A stretch of DNA of 64,000 nucleotides from Deferribacter thermophilus (lineage in GTDB: Bacteria; Chrysiogenota; Deferribacteres; Deferribacterales; Deferribacteraceae). Below, one piece after another: positions 8,245-17,230 of this stretch. The stretch spans positions 62,001 to 126,000 of the forward strand of contig NZ_JAPNXM010000002.1 in the NCBI RefSeq assembly GCF_049472675.1, given 5' to 3'. Each line of letters begins with the position of its first letter. Position 1 is the first letter of the stretch. A program made the position numbers and the translations under genes. The notes beneath the pieces are model-generated. The model made no database searches, was not told the DNA's origin, and saw nothing but the letters and a program-made list of their open reading frames with translations.

Positions 8245-9545
8245 ATGATTTTAATATTTTAAAAGATTTATCAAAAATATTAGATAAAAACTTTTTATAT
8301 TTTGATTATCTTAAAAAGGATTTTTGGCATATTTCAAAAGATGAAGTAATAAAACAAAAAACTGATAACAGTTTATTGGAACAGATTGAAAAACATTTAT
8401 CTAAAAATGGATTTATCTTTAAAACTAAAAAGGGGAAACATTTAGTTTTTTTAAGAGTTAAAGAGGGGGTATTAGATGGCTTTATTATCTTGCAGGCTTT
8501 GCAGGTAGAAGGGTTTTTATTAACTTTATTAGAAAAAATTCTGAACAGACTAATTTCAAAAAAAACTGCTACAATTGATTATGAAAGAGAAGTTAATTTG
8601 TTAAGAGATGAACTTGAAGAGTGTGAAAGTACCGTTAGTAAGCTAGATAAGCAATTAAAGGAATTAGAAGAGGTTGTAGATGATTATAAGCTCCAAATTG
8701 AAGGGCTTGAAGAAAGTGTTTCAATTTTGCGTAATAGTCGATCAAAGATGCTAAAACTCATCGATGGGATAAAAAACCCATTATTCTCTTTAACTATCGA
8801 TTATGAACTAAACAATGTTAATAAGGCTTTAGGGGATTTAGTAGGTGTAGAATCTTTAGCAAAATTTATAGGAAATAAATGTTTTAAAGCGATTTTTAAT
8901 TTTAATGAAAAATGCCCATGGTGCAAATTAGATAAAGTTATAACTGAAAAAGAGGAAGTAGTTCAGAATATAAATGTAAAATTTGGTAAAAATGAGTATT
9001 GGTTTGAGCATGTTATGTTTCCAATATTTGATGAAAATGGCGAAGTTGTAGAAGTGGGTGAATTATTAAACGATATTACAGAGCAATATAAGTTATACGA
9101 GGATTTAAAAAATACGCAATATAAAATAAAAAAGATATCTAAAGATAGAATAGATGCATTAAATGAAGTTGCACATCTAAAAAAGGAATATAATGATCTG
9201 TACCATGAGTATGAAAAAATATCTGAAAAACATAAAAAATTGATATCAGTATTTGAAAAGATTATTAATGAAACAAAGGCGGGAGAGGTCTTAACATTAA
9301 GAAAGGAAAATAGAGAGTTAAAGTATAAGTTAGGTCAACTTAACCAACTTGTTGAGAAATTAAACCAGAAATTAGAAGAAAGCAGAAAAGGTGAAAAAGA
9401 AATTTATAAAAAAACAATTTATAGTATTGACAGATTGTATAATATGATTACAAAAAGGGTGGATTTTAAAAAGGATGAGTACGAAAAAACACTGCAGTTT
9501 ATAAGTACTCAGCTAGAATTAATAAAAGATAAATTAGGAATATAG
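8241..9545 (+). CDS. PAS-domain coiled-coil protein of unknown function
   Basis: A 434-residue soluble protein with no membrane segment. The order is an N-terminal globular part (1-110), a coiled coil (about 115-165, rich in E, L and K), a PAS-like domain (about 170-285, with a CPWC pair and the closing EVGELLNDITEQYKLYEDL), then a long second coiled coil to the C-terminus. No kinase, GGDEF or HTH output domain is present, so it may be a sensor or scaffold acting through another protein. It starts in the ATGA overlap with the ComF gene and ends 10 nt before gap. The CxxC in the PAS domain resembles the two PAS domains of the phosphatase at 49614. Confidence 0.6.
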   Translation: MNDFNILKDLSKILDKNFLYFDYLKKDFWHISKDEVIKQKTDNSLLEQIEKHLSKNGFIFKTKKGKHLVFLRVKEGVLDGFIILQALQVEGFLLTLLEKILNRLISKKTATIDYEREVNLLRDELEECESTVSKLDKQLKELEEVVDDYKLQIEGLEESVSILRNSRSKMLKLIDGIKNPLFSLTIDYELNNVNKALGDLVGVESLAKFIGNKCFKAIFNFNEKCPWCKLDKVITEKEEVVQNINVKFGKNEYWFEHVMFPIFDENGEVVEVGELLNDITEQYKLYEDLKNTQYKIKKISKDRIDALNEVAHLKKEYNDLYHEYEKISEKHKKLISVFEKIINETKAGEVLTLRKENRELKYKLGQLNQLVEKLNQKLEESRKGEKEIYKKTIYSIDRLYNMITKRVDFKKDEYEKTLQFISTQLELIKDKLGI

Positions 9546-9555
9546 GAGGGAAATA

Positions 9556-10554
9556 ATGTCGGTAAAAGTTGCAATCAATGGATTTGGTAGGATAGGGCGC
9601 TGTACATTTAGGGCTGCATTAGAAAAAGGGCTTGATATTGATTTTGTAGCTATCAACGATTTAACAGATGCTGCTACTTTAGCTCATTTGTTAAAGTGGG
9701 ATTCTGTACATGGTCAGTTTGACTTTGATGTGTATTCAGAAGATGATTATTTAGTTGTTAATGGTAAAAAGATAAAAGTTTATGCTGAAAAGGATCCCGC
9801 AAATCTTCCTTGGAAAGAACTTGGGGTTGATGTGGTTGTTGAATCTACAGGTTTATTTAGAAAAAGGGAGCAAGCATCAAAGCATTTAGAAGCTGGAGCT
9901 AAAAAGGTTGTTATATCTGCACCTGCAGAAAATCCTGATATTACCGTAGTATTGGGTGTTAACTTTGATAAATATGACAAAGAGAAACATCATATTATTT
10001 CTAACGCTTCATGTACTACAAACTGTTTAGCACCAGTTGCTAAAGTTTTGAATGATAAATTTGGAATAGTTAAAGGGGTAATGACCACTGTTCATTCTTA
10101 TACTAATGACCAGAGAATTCTTGATTTACCACATAAAGACTTAAGAAGGGCGAGGGCAGCTGCTGTTTCTATGATCCCTACTTCTACAGGTGCAGCAAAA
10201 GCAGTGGGATTGGTTTTGCCTGAGTTAAAAGGGAAATTAGATGGGCTTGCAATAAGGGTGCCAACCCCTAATGTGTCTATTGTAGATCTTACATGTGAGT
10301 TAAAGAGAGATGTAACTGCAGAAGAAGTTAACAATGCTATTAAAGAAGCTGCAGAAAGTGAAATGAAAGGTATTTTACAATATGTTGAAGATGAGTTAGT
10401 ATCTATAGATTTTAATGGCAATCCTCATTCTAGCATTTTTGATTCTAAATTAACAAAAGTTGTTGAAGGGAACTGTGTAAAAGTTTTTAGCTGGTATGAT
10501 AATGAGTGGGGTTATTCAAACAGGGTTGCTGAGCTGGTGACAAAATTACTTTAA
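9556..10554 (+). CDS. gap: Glyceraldehyde-3-phosphate dehydrogenase, type I
   Basis: Oxidises and phosphorylates glyceraldehyde 3-phosphate with NAD(P)+ in central carbon metabolism. Its 332 residues are the standard length. Features: Rossmann GFGRIGR at 8-14, the catalytic cysteine in SNASCTTN (about Cys 152), TVHSYTNDQ, HKDLRRARAAA, and the C-terminal WYDNEWGYSNRV. GGAGGG at 9546-9551 is a strong ribosome binding site. pgk follows, separated by a hairpin that may reduce downstream transcription. In an organism of this type it may work mainly in gluconeogenesis. Confidence 0.98.
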   Translation: MSVKVAINGFGRIGRCTFRAALEKGLDIDFVAINDLTDAATLAHLLKWDSVHGQFDFDVYSEDDYLVVNGKKIKVYAEKDPANLPWKELGVDVVVESTGLFRKREQASKHLEAGAKKVVISAPAENPDITVVLGVNFDKYDKEKHHIISNASCTTNCLAPVAKVLNDKFGIVKGVMTTVHSYTNDQRILDLPHKDLRRARAAAVSMIPTSTGAAKAVGLVLPELKGKLDGLAIRVPTPNVSIVDLTCELKRDVTAEEVNNAIKEAAESEMKGILQYVEDELVSIDFNGNPHSSIFDSKLTKVVEGNCVKVFSWYDNEWGYSNRVAELVTKLL

Positions 10555-10560
10555 TTTTAT

Positions 10561-10584
10561 AAAGGGGGATTTTCCCTCTTTTTT
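10561..10584 (+). terminator. Hairpin with T-run between gap and pgk
   Basis: AAAGGGGGA (10561-10569) pairs with TCCCTCTTT (10573-10581) in nine pairs including one G-T, with a 3-nt loop and further T residues. It looks like an intrinsic terminator or attenuator. No clear promoter is seen in the 25 nt before pgk, so partial read-through is likely. Confidence 0.65.
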
Positions 10585-10609
10585 ATTTTATACAAGTAGG
10601 AGGGAATTC

Positions 10610-11764
10610 ATGATTAGAAATGTGCGTGATATGGACTTTGAAGGTAAGAAAGTTTTTTTAAGGGTAGATTTTAATGTTCCTATAAAGGATGGGAAAATTC
10701 AAGATGACACAAGGATAAAAGAGGCACTTCCTACTATAAATTATATCAAAGAAAGAGGTGGCAAGGTTATACTTGCGAGCCATTTAGGCAGACCAAAAGG
10801 GGAAAAGAAACCAGAATTTAGCTTAAAGCCAGTGGCAGATTATTTAGGTATCCCATTTATTGATGATTGTATAGGTGAGAAGGTTATAGAGTTTACTAAT
10901 AAAATGGAAAAGGGTGAAGTTGCTCTTTTAGAAAACTTGAGGTTTTATAAGGGTGAAGAAAAAAATGATGAGAGTTTTGTTAAAGAGCTTAGTAAATTTA
11001 CTGAAATTTATGTAAATGACGCTTTTGGTACATGTCATAGAAAGCATGCTTCAGTATATGGGCTAGCACAGCTAATCAAAGATAAGTGTGCTGGTTTCTT
11101 AATAGAAAAAGAGATTACCTATTTTGAAAAGTTGTTAAAATCTCCAGACAAACCTTTTACTGCAATAATAGGTGGAGCTAAAGTCAGTGATAAAATAGGG
11201 GTTTTAAAAAGCTTATTGAATTTGGTAGATAATATATTGATTGGAGGAGCTATGGCTTACACCTTTTTAAAAAGCAAAGGTGTAAGTATTGGTTCATCTT
11301 TGGTTGAGGATGATTATTTAAAAACTGCAATAGAGATATTAGAGTCTGCAAAGGAAAAGAAGGTAAATATATATTTACCAGTTGATCATATTGTTTCTAC
11401 TGATTTGGACGGTGTAGCTGAGTATGTTGAAGATATTAATATCCCTGATGGAAAGATGGGGTTAGATATTGGTAAAAAAACTGTGAAGCAATATGAAGAA
11501 GTTCTTATTGATAGTAAAACAGTGTTATGGAATGGTCCTATGGGGGTTTTTGAGAAACCTCAATTTGCTGAAGGGACATTCAGTATAGCCAAAATACTTT
11601 CTGAGATTGATGCAACAACGGTTGTTGGTGGAGGAGATTCTGTTAGTGCAGTAAAAAAAGCTGGTTGTGCAGATAAGATCGACCATATCTCTACAGGTGG
11701 CGGAGCATCGTTAGAATATATTGAATTTGGTACTCTGCCAGGCATAGAAGCTTTAAATTCATAA
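10610..11764 (+). CDS. pgk: Phosphoglycerate kinase
   Basis: Transfers phosphate between 1,3-bisphosphoglycerate and ADP. It is 384 residues, slightly short but complete. Motifs: FLRVDFNVPI near the start, ASHLGRPKGE, LLENLRFYKGEEKND, the hinge and nucleotide site IIGGAKVSDKI, WNGPMGVFE, and the closing GGGDSVSAV and STGGGASLEY. AGGAGG precedes the ATG at 10610. It follows gap, the common gap-pgk arrangement. The ATP synthase operon follows from its own promoter. Confidence 0.98.
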   Translation: MIRNVRDMDFEGKKVFLRVDFNVPIKDGKIQDDTRIKEALPTINYIKERGGKVILASHLGRPKGEKKPEFSLKPVADYLGIPFIDDCIGEKVIEFTNKMEKGEVALLENLRFYKGEEKNDESFVKELSKFTEIYVNDAFGTCHRKHASVYGLAQLIKDKCAGFLIEKEITYFEKLLKSPDKPFTAIIGGAKVSDKIGVLKSLLNLVDNILIGGAMAYTFLKSKGVSIGSSLVEDDYLKTAIEILESAKEKKVNIYLPVDHIVSTDLDGVAEYVEDINIPDGKMGLDIGKKTVKQYEEVLIDSKTVLWNGPMGVFEKPQFAEGTFSIAKILSEIDATTVVGGGDSVSAVKKAGCADKIDHISTGGGASLEYIEFGTLPGIEALNS

Positions 11765-11793
11765 AATTATGTTTTAAATTGGGTAAAAAAATA

Positions 11794-11822
11794 TTGACAA
11801 TACACATTTGTTTTGGTATGAA
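11794..11822 (+). promoter_or_regulatory. Promoter of the ATP synthase operon
   Basis: TTGACA at 11794-11799, a 17-nt spacer and TATGAA at 11817-11822 preceded by TGG (extended -10). The expected leader is about 50 nt. A near-palindrome, TTGTGTAC-A-GTATACAA (7 of 8 arm pairs), sits at 11839-11855 in the early leader and could be a regulator site. GGGAGGG precedes the first ATG. Confidence 0.65.
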
Positions 11823-11878
11823 TTGCAAAACTTTTTTGTTGTGTACAGTATACAATCTTTGAATGATCGGGAGGGAAA

Positions 11879-12301
11879 ATGATAAATCTTGATATTACTT
11901 TGTTTTTGCAGATTATTAATTTTTTGCTCATTCTATTTATAGGGAAAAAATTAATATTTGATCCTGTAAATGAAACTGTAAATAAAAGGGATTCTCGTAT
12001 AAATAGTTTGCGCAAAAGTGCTGAGGAGATGTTGGCTGAAATTAATAAATTAAAAAGCGAATATGAGGCGAAACTTGCAGCTGTAAAAAAAGAGATATCA
12101 GAATATCAAAGTAGTGTTAGACAAGAAGCAGTTAATGTGGCTACCGAAAAGGTTTCCAAAGTAAAAAGTGAATTAGATAAAAAGGTCGAAGAAGCTAGGA
12201 AGCAGATTGAAGTAGAAAAAGAGAAAGCTAAAGTAGAATTGAAGACCGAAGCAGAAAAGCTGTCTGAAATGATTGTAGAAAAAATAATTAAGGTAGCGTA
12301 G
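11879..12301 (+). CDS. ATP synthase F0 subunit b' (peripheral stalk)
   Basis: A 140-residue b-type stator subunit. One N-terminal membrane helix (ITLFLQIINFLLILFIGKKLIF) is followed by the family segment DPVNETVNKRDSRI and a long charged helix with abundant E, K and A. The next gene encodes a second, different b subunit, so the stalk is probably a b/b' heterodimer, as in photosynthetic bacteria, Deltaproteobacteria and relatives. It is the first gene of the operon, 56 nt after the predicted -10 box. Confidence 0.85.
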   Translation: MINLDITLFLQIINFLLILFIGKKLIFDPVNETVNKRDSRINSLRKSAEEMLAEINKLKSEYEAKLAAVKKEISEYQSSVRQEAVNVATEKVSKVKSELDKKVEEARKQIEVEKEKAKVELKTEAEKLSEMIVEKIIKVA

Positions 12302-12310
12302 GAGGCAATA

Positions 12311-12862
12311 GTGAAATATGTTGCAATTTTAATAAATATTTTATTGATTGGAAGTGTGGCTTTTGCAAATGAGGGAGGCCATGGAGGTAACCAGGTAGAG
12401 CAGTTTATTTGGAGATTAATTACATTTATAGTATTTGTGTTTATACTCTATAAATTTCTAAAAAATCCGATAAAAAACCTTTTAATAAATAGAACTGAAG
12501 AGATTAGAAAGACTATTGAAGAAGCTGAAAAAGCTAAAGCTGAGGCGGAAAAAGAGTTAAATACATATAAGGAAAAATTGGCATCTATGGAAAAAGAGTT
12601 AGAGCAGATGAAAAATAATGCGATAGCTGCTGTTGAAAAGGAAAAAGAGTTGATTTTAGCAGATGCAGAGAAAAATATAGAAAAACTAAAAGTTTTTGCT
12701 GAAAATCTTATAGATTCAGAAATGACAAAAGCAAAGGAAGAGTTAAAAGCTTTAACAGTTGAGCTTGCAATTAAGCTTGCTGAAGAAAAAATGAACACAA
12801 CTTTAACAAAAGAGATGAAAGAAAAGATTGCTGAAAAATATATAAAAACTTTAGAGGTGTAG
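12311..12862 (+). CDS. atpF: ATP synthase F0 subunit b
   Basis: A 183-residue peripheral stalk subunit that connects the membrane a subunit to F1 through delta. The start is GTG 12311 after GGAGG at 12301-12305. The N-terminus looks like a cleavable signal peptide (hydrophobic run ending in VAFA, then NEGGHGG) before the membrane helix FIWRLITFIVFVFILYKF. That extension occurs in some deltaproteobacterial b subunits. The rest is a long helix with the NPIKNLL and INRTEEIRKTIEEAEKAK pattern typical of the family. Confidence 0.92.
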   Translation: MKYVAILINILLIGSVAFANEGGHGGNQVEQFIWRLITFIVFVFILYKFLKNPIKNLLINRTEEIRKTIEEAEKAKAEAEKELNTYKEKLASMEKELEQMKNNAIAAVEKEKELILADAEKNIEKLKVFAENLIDSEMTKAKEELKALTVELAIKLAEEKMNTTLTKEMKEKIAEKYIKTLEV

Positions 12863-12866
12863 TTTG

Positions 12867-13403
12867 ATGGTGACCGCTGTTTCTAAAAGATATGCAATAG
12901 CACTTTTTGAGTATGCCAAAGAGAAAAATATAGTAGATAATGTTCTTTCAGAATTAAAAGATTTAGTAGATTTGTATAAAACTTCTGATGAGTTTAAAAC
13001 TTTTATTAAAAACCCTTTAATTAAAAAGAGTGAGAAAGAAAAGGTAATAAAATCAATGGCGGATGAGGGCAAGTTGAGTAAAGATTTGATGAATTTTTTA
13101 CTTATATTGGTGGAAAAAGGGAGACTTGTTCTTATCGAAGAAATTTATAATTACTTTAGATTACTTCAAATGGAAGAAAATGGTGAAGTTGATGCTTATG
13201 TAAAATTGGCTGATGAGTATGATGACAAAATTAAAAGCGAAATTAAAAACTCTTTAGAAAAAATTACAAATAAGAAAGTTAATTTAAACATAGAAATTGA
13301 CAAATCCATTTTAGGTGGATTTATAGCTCAAGTAAAAAGTAATCTTTATGATGTTAGTATTTCAGGGCAACTTAGAAAATTAAAGGAAACTTTATTAAAA
13401 TAA
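12867..13403 (+). CDS. atpH: ATP synthase F1 subunit delta
   Basis: A 178-residue stator subunit that binds the top of F1 and the b subunits. Family landmarks are SKRYAIALFEYAKE at the start, FKTFIKNPLIKKSEKEKVI, MNFLLILVEKGRL and the C-terminal LGGFIAQVKSNLYDVSISGQL. An in-frame TTG at 12864 directly precedes the ATG at 12867; I prefer the ATG, with GAGGTG about 10 nt upstream. It begins 4 nt after atpF ends. Confidence 0.94.
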   Translation: MVTAVSKRYAIALFEYAKEKNIVDNVLSELKDLVDLYKTSDEFKTFIKNPLIKKSEKEKVIKSMADEGKLSKDLMNFLLILVEKGRLVLIEEIYNYFRLLQMEENGEVDAYVKLADEYDDKIKSEIKNSLEKITNKKVNLNIEIDKSILGGFIAQVKSNLYDVSISGQLRKLKETLLK

Positions 13404-13422
13404 ATAAAAGGAGTTAAGCTAT

Positions 13423-14931
13423 ATGCAGATAAGGGCTGAAGAAATTAGTAAAATTATTAAAGAACAGATTGAAAATTTTGAGCAGAAAGCTGAAATGGAA
13501 GAGATCGGTACTGTTATTAGTGCCGGTGATGGTATTGCAAAGGTTTATGGTTTAGACAATGCTATGGCTGGAGAGCTTGTCGAGCTTCCTGGTGGTGTAT
13601 ATGGTATCGTGTTTAACTTGGAAGAGGATAATGTTGGTATCGTTATAATGGGGGATTATGAGCATATTAAAGAGGGTGATGTTGTAAAAAGGACTGGTAG
13701 GATTGCATCTGTGCCTGTTGGTCCAGAGTTGGTGGGAAGGGTTGTTAACCCACTTGGTCAGCCAATAGATGGTAAAGGGCCAATAGAAGCTAAAGAGTAT
13801 GATGTGATTGAAAAAATTGCTCCAGGTATTGTAAGAAGAAGACCAGTTCATGAGCCATTACAAACAGGTATCAAAGCAATAGATGCAATGATACCAATAG
13901 GAAGAGGGCAAAGGGAGTTAATTATTGGTGATAGACAGACTGGTAAGACTGCAGTTGCTTTAGATACTATTATTAACCAAAAAGGGCAAAATGTTATCTG
14001 TGTTTATGTTGCTATTGGGCAGAAGAGATCAACTGTTGCAAGAGTTGTAGATACTTTAGAAAAATATGGTGCAATGGAGTATACTATTGTAGTGGCTGCG
14101 ACTGCTAGTGACCCAGCACCATTACAATTTATTGCACCTTTTGCTGGTTGTACAATGGGTGAATATTTTAGAGATAGAGGTCAGCATGCGTTATTGATTT
14201 ATGATGATTTATCAAAACACGCTGTTGCATACAGGCAGATGTCATTGCTTCTTAGAAGACCTCCTGGTAGGGAAGCTTATCCAGGTGATGTATTCTATCT
14301 TCACTCAAGATTGCTTGAAAGGGCTGCTAAATTTAATGAAGAAAATGGCGGTGGTTCTTTGACTGCATTACCAATTATTGAAACTCAAGCAGGTGACGTT
14401 TCTGCATATATCCCTACAAATGTTATTTCAATTACTGATGGTCAGATATATCTTGAAACTGACTTATTTTATTCAGGTATAAGACCAGCTGTTAATGTTG
14501 GTTTATCAGTTTCCAGGGTTGGTGGTTCTGCGCAAATTAAGGCAATGAAACAGGTTGCTGGTAGATTAAGACTTGATCTCGCTCAGTATAGAGAGCTTGC
14601 AGCTTTTGCTCAGTTTGGTAGTGATCTTGATGCTGCAACCAGAGCTCAGTTGAATAGAGGTGAAAAATTAGTAGAAATACTAAAACAAGGACAATATCAA
14701 CCTGTTCCAGTTGAAGAGCAGGTTTTAATAATATTTACAGGTGTTAATGGGTATCTTGATGATATTCCTACAAAGAGTGTTCAAAGGTTTGAAAAAGAGT
14801 TTATTAGCTATGTGAAGACAAATAAACCAGATATTTTAGAAGATATAAGGACTAAAAAAGCTTTAGATGATGATTTAACAAATAGAATGAAAGCTGCTAT
14901 TGAAGAATTCAAAAAGCAGTTTAATGCTTAA
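13423..14931 (+). CDS. atpA: ATP synthase F1 subunit alpha
   Basis: Non-catalytic nucleotide-binding subunit of the F1 hexamer. It has 502 residues, the standard length. Motifs: MQIRAEEISKIIKEQI, Walker A GDRQTGKTA (about 169-177), the Walker B region ALLIYDDLSKHAVAYR, RRPPGREAYPGDVFY, and the arginine-finger region SVSRVGGSAQ. It lies between delta and gamma as in most F1 operons, with AAGGAG before the ATG. Confidence 0.98.
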   Translation: MQIRAEEISKIIKEQIENFEQKAEMEEIGTVISAGDGIAKVYGLDNAMAGELVELPGGVYGIVFNLEEDNVGIVIMGDYEHIKEGDVVKRTGRIASVPVGPELVGRVVNPLGQPIDGKGPIEAKEYDVIEKIAPGIVRRRPVHEPLQTGIKAIDAMIPIGRGQRELIIGDRQTGKTAVALDTIINQKGQNVICVYVAIGQKRSTVARVVDTLEKYGAMEYTIVVAATASDPAPLQFIAPFAGCTMGEYFRDRGQHALLIYDDLSKHAVAYRQMSLLLRRPPGREAYPGDVFYLHSRLLERAAKFNEENGGGSLTALPIIETQAGDVSAYIPTNVISITDGQIYLETDLFYSGIRPAVNVGLSVSRVGGSAQIKAMKQVAGRLRLDLAQYRELAAFAQFGSDLDAATRAQLNRGEKLVEILKQGQYQPVPVEEQVLIIFTGVNGYLDDIPTKSVQRFEKEFISYVKTNKPDILEDIRTKKALDDDLTNRMKAAIEEFKKQFNA

Positions 14932-14944
14932 TTAGGAGATTATA

Positions 14945-15802
14945 ATGCCCGGAATGAGGGATATAAAAAGAAAAATAGCATCTGTTAAAAGCACACAGAA
15001 GATAACAAAAGCAATGAAGATGGTCTCAGCAGCCAAATTAAGAAGGGCTCAAGAGGCTATGGAGGCTGCTAGACCTTATGCTAATAAGATCTATGATGTT
15101 GTAGCTTCTATCAGAAAAAGGGTTAACCCCGAGTTACATCCATTTCTAAATACGAAAGAAGAAGTAAAAAGTGTTTGTTTGGTGATTTTTACATCTGATA
15201 GAGGGCTTTGTGGAGCATTCAATTCAAATGTGATTAAAGCTACAAATAAATTTATAACAGAAAATAGCGACAAAAAGGTTAAGCTCGTATGTGTTGGAAG
15301 AAGAGGTTATGATTTCTTTAGGAAGCGTGATGTAGAAGTAATTGACAAATATATAAGCTTTGGTGGTAGAGTTACTTTTGATGATGCAGTAAAGATTGGT
15401 GAATCCATTGTAAAAAACTTTTTGGAAGAACAATTTGATGAAGTTTATATACTTTACAACGAGTTTAAATCAATTGTATATCATGTCCCTAAAGTGGTGA
15501 AAATTTTACCACTTGTTTTTGATAAGGATGAAAATGAAGTATTAGTAGATTATCTATACGAGCCAAAGCCAGATATTTTGTTAAATAATATAATGCCAAA
15601 ATATATCAATTTTACTATTTTTAGAGCATTACTAGAATCAACTGCTGGTGAGCATGGTGCTAGAATGGCGGCAATGGATAATGCTACAAGAAATGCTGGA
15701 GAGCTTATTGATAAGTTGGTATTAAGTTTTAATAAAGCTCGCCAGGCCGCAATTACTAAAGAAATATTAGATATTGTTAATGGTGCAGAAGCTTTAAAAT
15801 AA
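14945..15802 (+). CDS. atpG: ATP synthase F1 subunit gamma
   Basis: Central rotor shaft of F1, 285 residues. The N-terminal helix MRDIKRKIASVKSTQKITKAMKMV is written here only in part (KSTQKITKAMKMVSAAKLR) and is the strongest signature. The Rossmann-like middle has VIFTSDRGLCGAFNSN, and the C-terminal helix has ARMAAMDNATRNAGE. Spacing to atpA and atpD is short. All three F1 core subunits look intact. Confidence 0.97.
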   Translation: MPGMRDIKRKIASVKSTQKITKAMKMVSAAKLRRAQEAMEAARPYANKIYDVVASIRKRVNPELHPFLNTKEEVKSVCLVIFTSDRGLCGAFNSNVIKATNKFITENSDKKVKLVCVGRRGYDFFRKRDVEVIDKYISFGGRVTFDDAVKIGESIVKNFLEEQFDEVYILYNEFKSIVYHVPKVVKILPLVFDKDENEVLVDYLYEPKPDILLNNIMPKYINFTIFRALLESTAGEHGARMAAMDNATRNAGELIDKLVLSFNKARQAAITKEILDIVNGAEALK

Positions 15803-15823
15803 TGAATAGATGGGGTGGATATA

Positions 15824-17230
15824 ATGGCAAATGTTGGTAAGATTGTTCAAATAATTGGTCCTGTTGTGGACGTTAAGTTTGAATCAGGACAATTACCTGA
15901 AATTTATAATGCTATCAGGATTGAGGATAAGAAGCATGACCGTGTAATTATTTGTGAGGTAGAACAACATCTTGGTGAAAATACTGTTAGAACTGTTGCT
16001 ATGACTTCTACAGATGGTTTAGTGAGAGGGATGGAGGCTATCGATACAGGTAAGCCTATAACAGCTCCAGTGGGTAAAGGGGCTCTTGGTAGGATATTAA
16101 ATGTGGTAGGTGAGCCTGTTGATGAAGCTGGTGAAGTCAAAGCAGAAGATTATTGGCCTATTCATAGACCTGCTCCAAAATTAGAGGATCAAGAAACAGG
16201 TTATGAAATCCTGGAAACAGGTATTAAAGTTATAGACTTGCTTGAACCTTATACAAAAGGTGGTAAAACAGGTTTGTTTGGTGGTGCAGGTGTTGGTAAA
16301 ACAGTTCTTATAATGGAGCTTATTAATAATATTGCTAAGCAGCATGGTGGTTACTCAGTATTTTGTGGTGTAGGAGAAAGAACAAGGGAAGGTAATGACC
16401 TCTGGTTAGAAATGCAAGAAGCAGGGGTTTTAGATAAGGTTGCACTTATTTATGGTCAGATGAATGAGCCACCTGGTGCAAGGATGAGAGTAGGTCTTAC
16501 TGGACTTACAATTGCTGAATATTTCAGAGATGTTGAAGGGCAGGACGTTCTTCTGTTTATTGATAATATATTTAGATTCTCTCAGGCAGGTTCTGAGGTT
16601 TCTGCGTTGCTTGGTCGTATGCCTTCAGCGGTTGGTTATCAGCCTACACTTGGAACAGAAATGGGTGAGCTACAGGAAAGGATTACATCAACTAAAAAAG
16701 GTTCTATTACATCTGTACAGGCTGTTTATGTGCCTGCTGACGACCTTACTGACCCAGCACCAGCTACTACATTTGCACACCTTGATGCAACAACAGTTTT
16801 ATCTCGTCAAATTGCTGAGCTGGGTATTTATCCTGCAGTGGATCCACTTGATTCCACATCAAGGATACTTGATCCTAATATTGTAGGTGAAGAACATTAC
16901 AATGTAGCAAGAGGTGTTCAGGCTGTATTACAAAGATATAAAGAGTTACAAGATATTATTGCTATCTTGGGTATGGAAGAGTTGTCCGAAGAGGACAAAC
17001 TTATTGTTGCAAGAGCTAGAAAAATCCAAAGATTCTTGTCTCAGCCATTCCATGTGGCAGAGCAGTTTACAGGTATGCCAGGTAAGTATGTACCATTAAA
17101 AGAAACAATAAGAGGATTTAAAGAAATTTTAGAAGGAAAATGCGACGACCTACCAGAGCAAGCATTTTACATGGTAGGTGGCATTGATGAGGTTTATGAA
17201 AAGGCTGAGCAACTTAAGAAAAGAGGATAA
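15824..17230 (+). CDS. atpD: ATP synthase F1 subunit beta
   Basis: Catalytic subunit of F1, 468 residues from ATG 15824. A GTG at 15815 would add three residues, but GGGGTGGA at 15812-15819 fits as ribosome binding site for the ATG. Motifs: MANVGKIVQIIGPVVDVKF, Walker A GGAGVGKTV, catalytic GERTREGNDL, Walker B VLLFIDNIFRF, the DELSEED-like loop MEELSEEDK and ARKIQRFLSQPF. The downstream epsilon gene overlaps its stop by 1 nt. Confidence 0.98.
   Translation: MANVGKIVQIIGPVVDVKFESGQLPEIYNAIRIEDKKHDRVIICEVEQHLGENTVRTVAMTSTDGLVRGMEAIDTGKPITAPVGKGALGRILNVVGEPVDEAGEVKAEDYWPIHRPAPKLEDQETGYEILETGIKVIDLLEPYTKGGKTGLFGGAGVGKTVLIMELINNIAKQHGGYSVFCGVGERTREGNDLWLEMQEAGVLDKVALIYGQMNEPPGARMRVGLTGLTIAEYFRDVEGQDVLLFIDNIFRFSQAGSEVSALLGRMPSAVGYQPTLGTEMGELQERITSTKKGSITSVQAVYVPADDLTDPAPATTFAHLDATTVLSRQIAELGIYPAVDPLDSTSRILDPNIVGEEHYNVARGVQAVLQRYKELQDIIAILGMEELSEEDKLIVARARKIQRFLSQPFHVAEQFTGMPGKYVPLKETIRGFKEILEGKCDDLPEQAFYMVGGIDEVYEKAEQLKKRG

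Noticed and set aside
12448..12798. 116-residue minus-strand ORF opposite atpF
   Set aside because: Ser/Phe-rich reverse complement of a Glu/Lys/Ala-rich coiled coil, typical shadow composition.
16512..17099. Two + strand ORFs inside atpD
   Set aside because: They are out-of-frame shadows of a clear ATP synthase beta gene.
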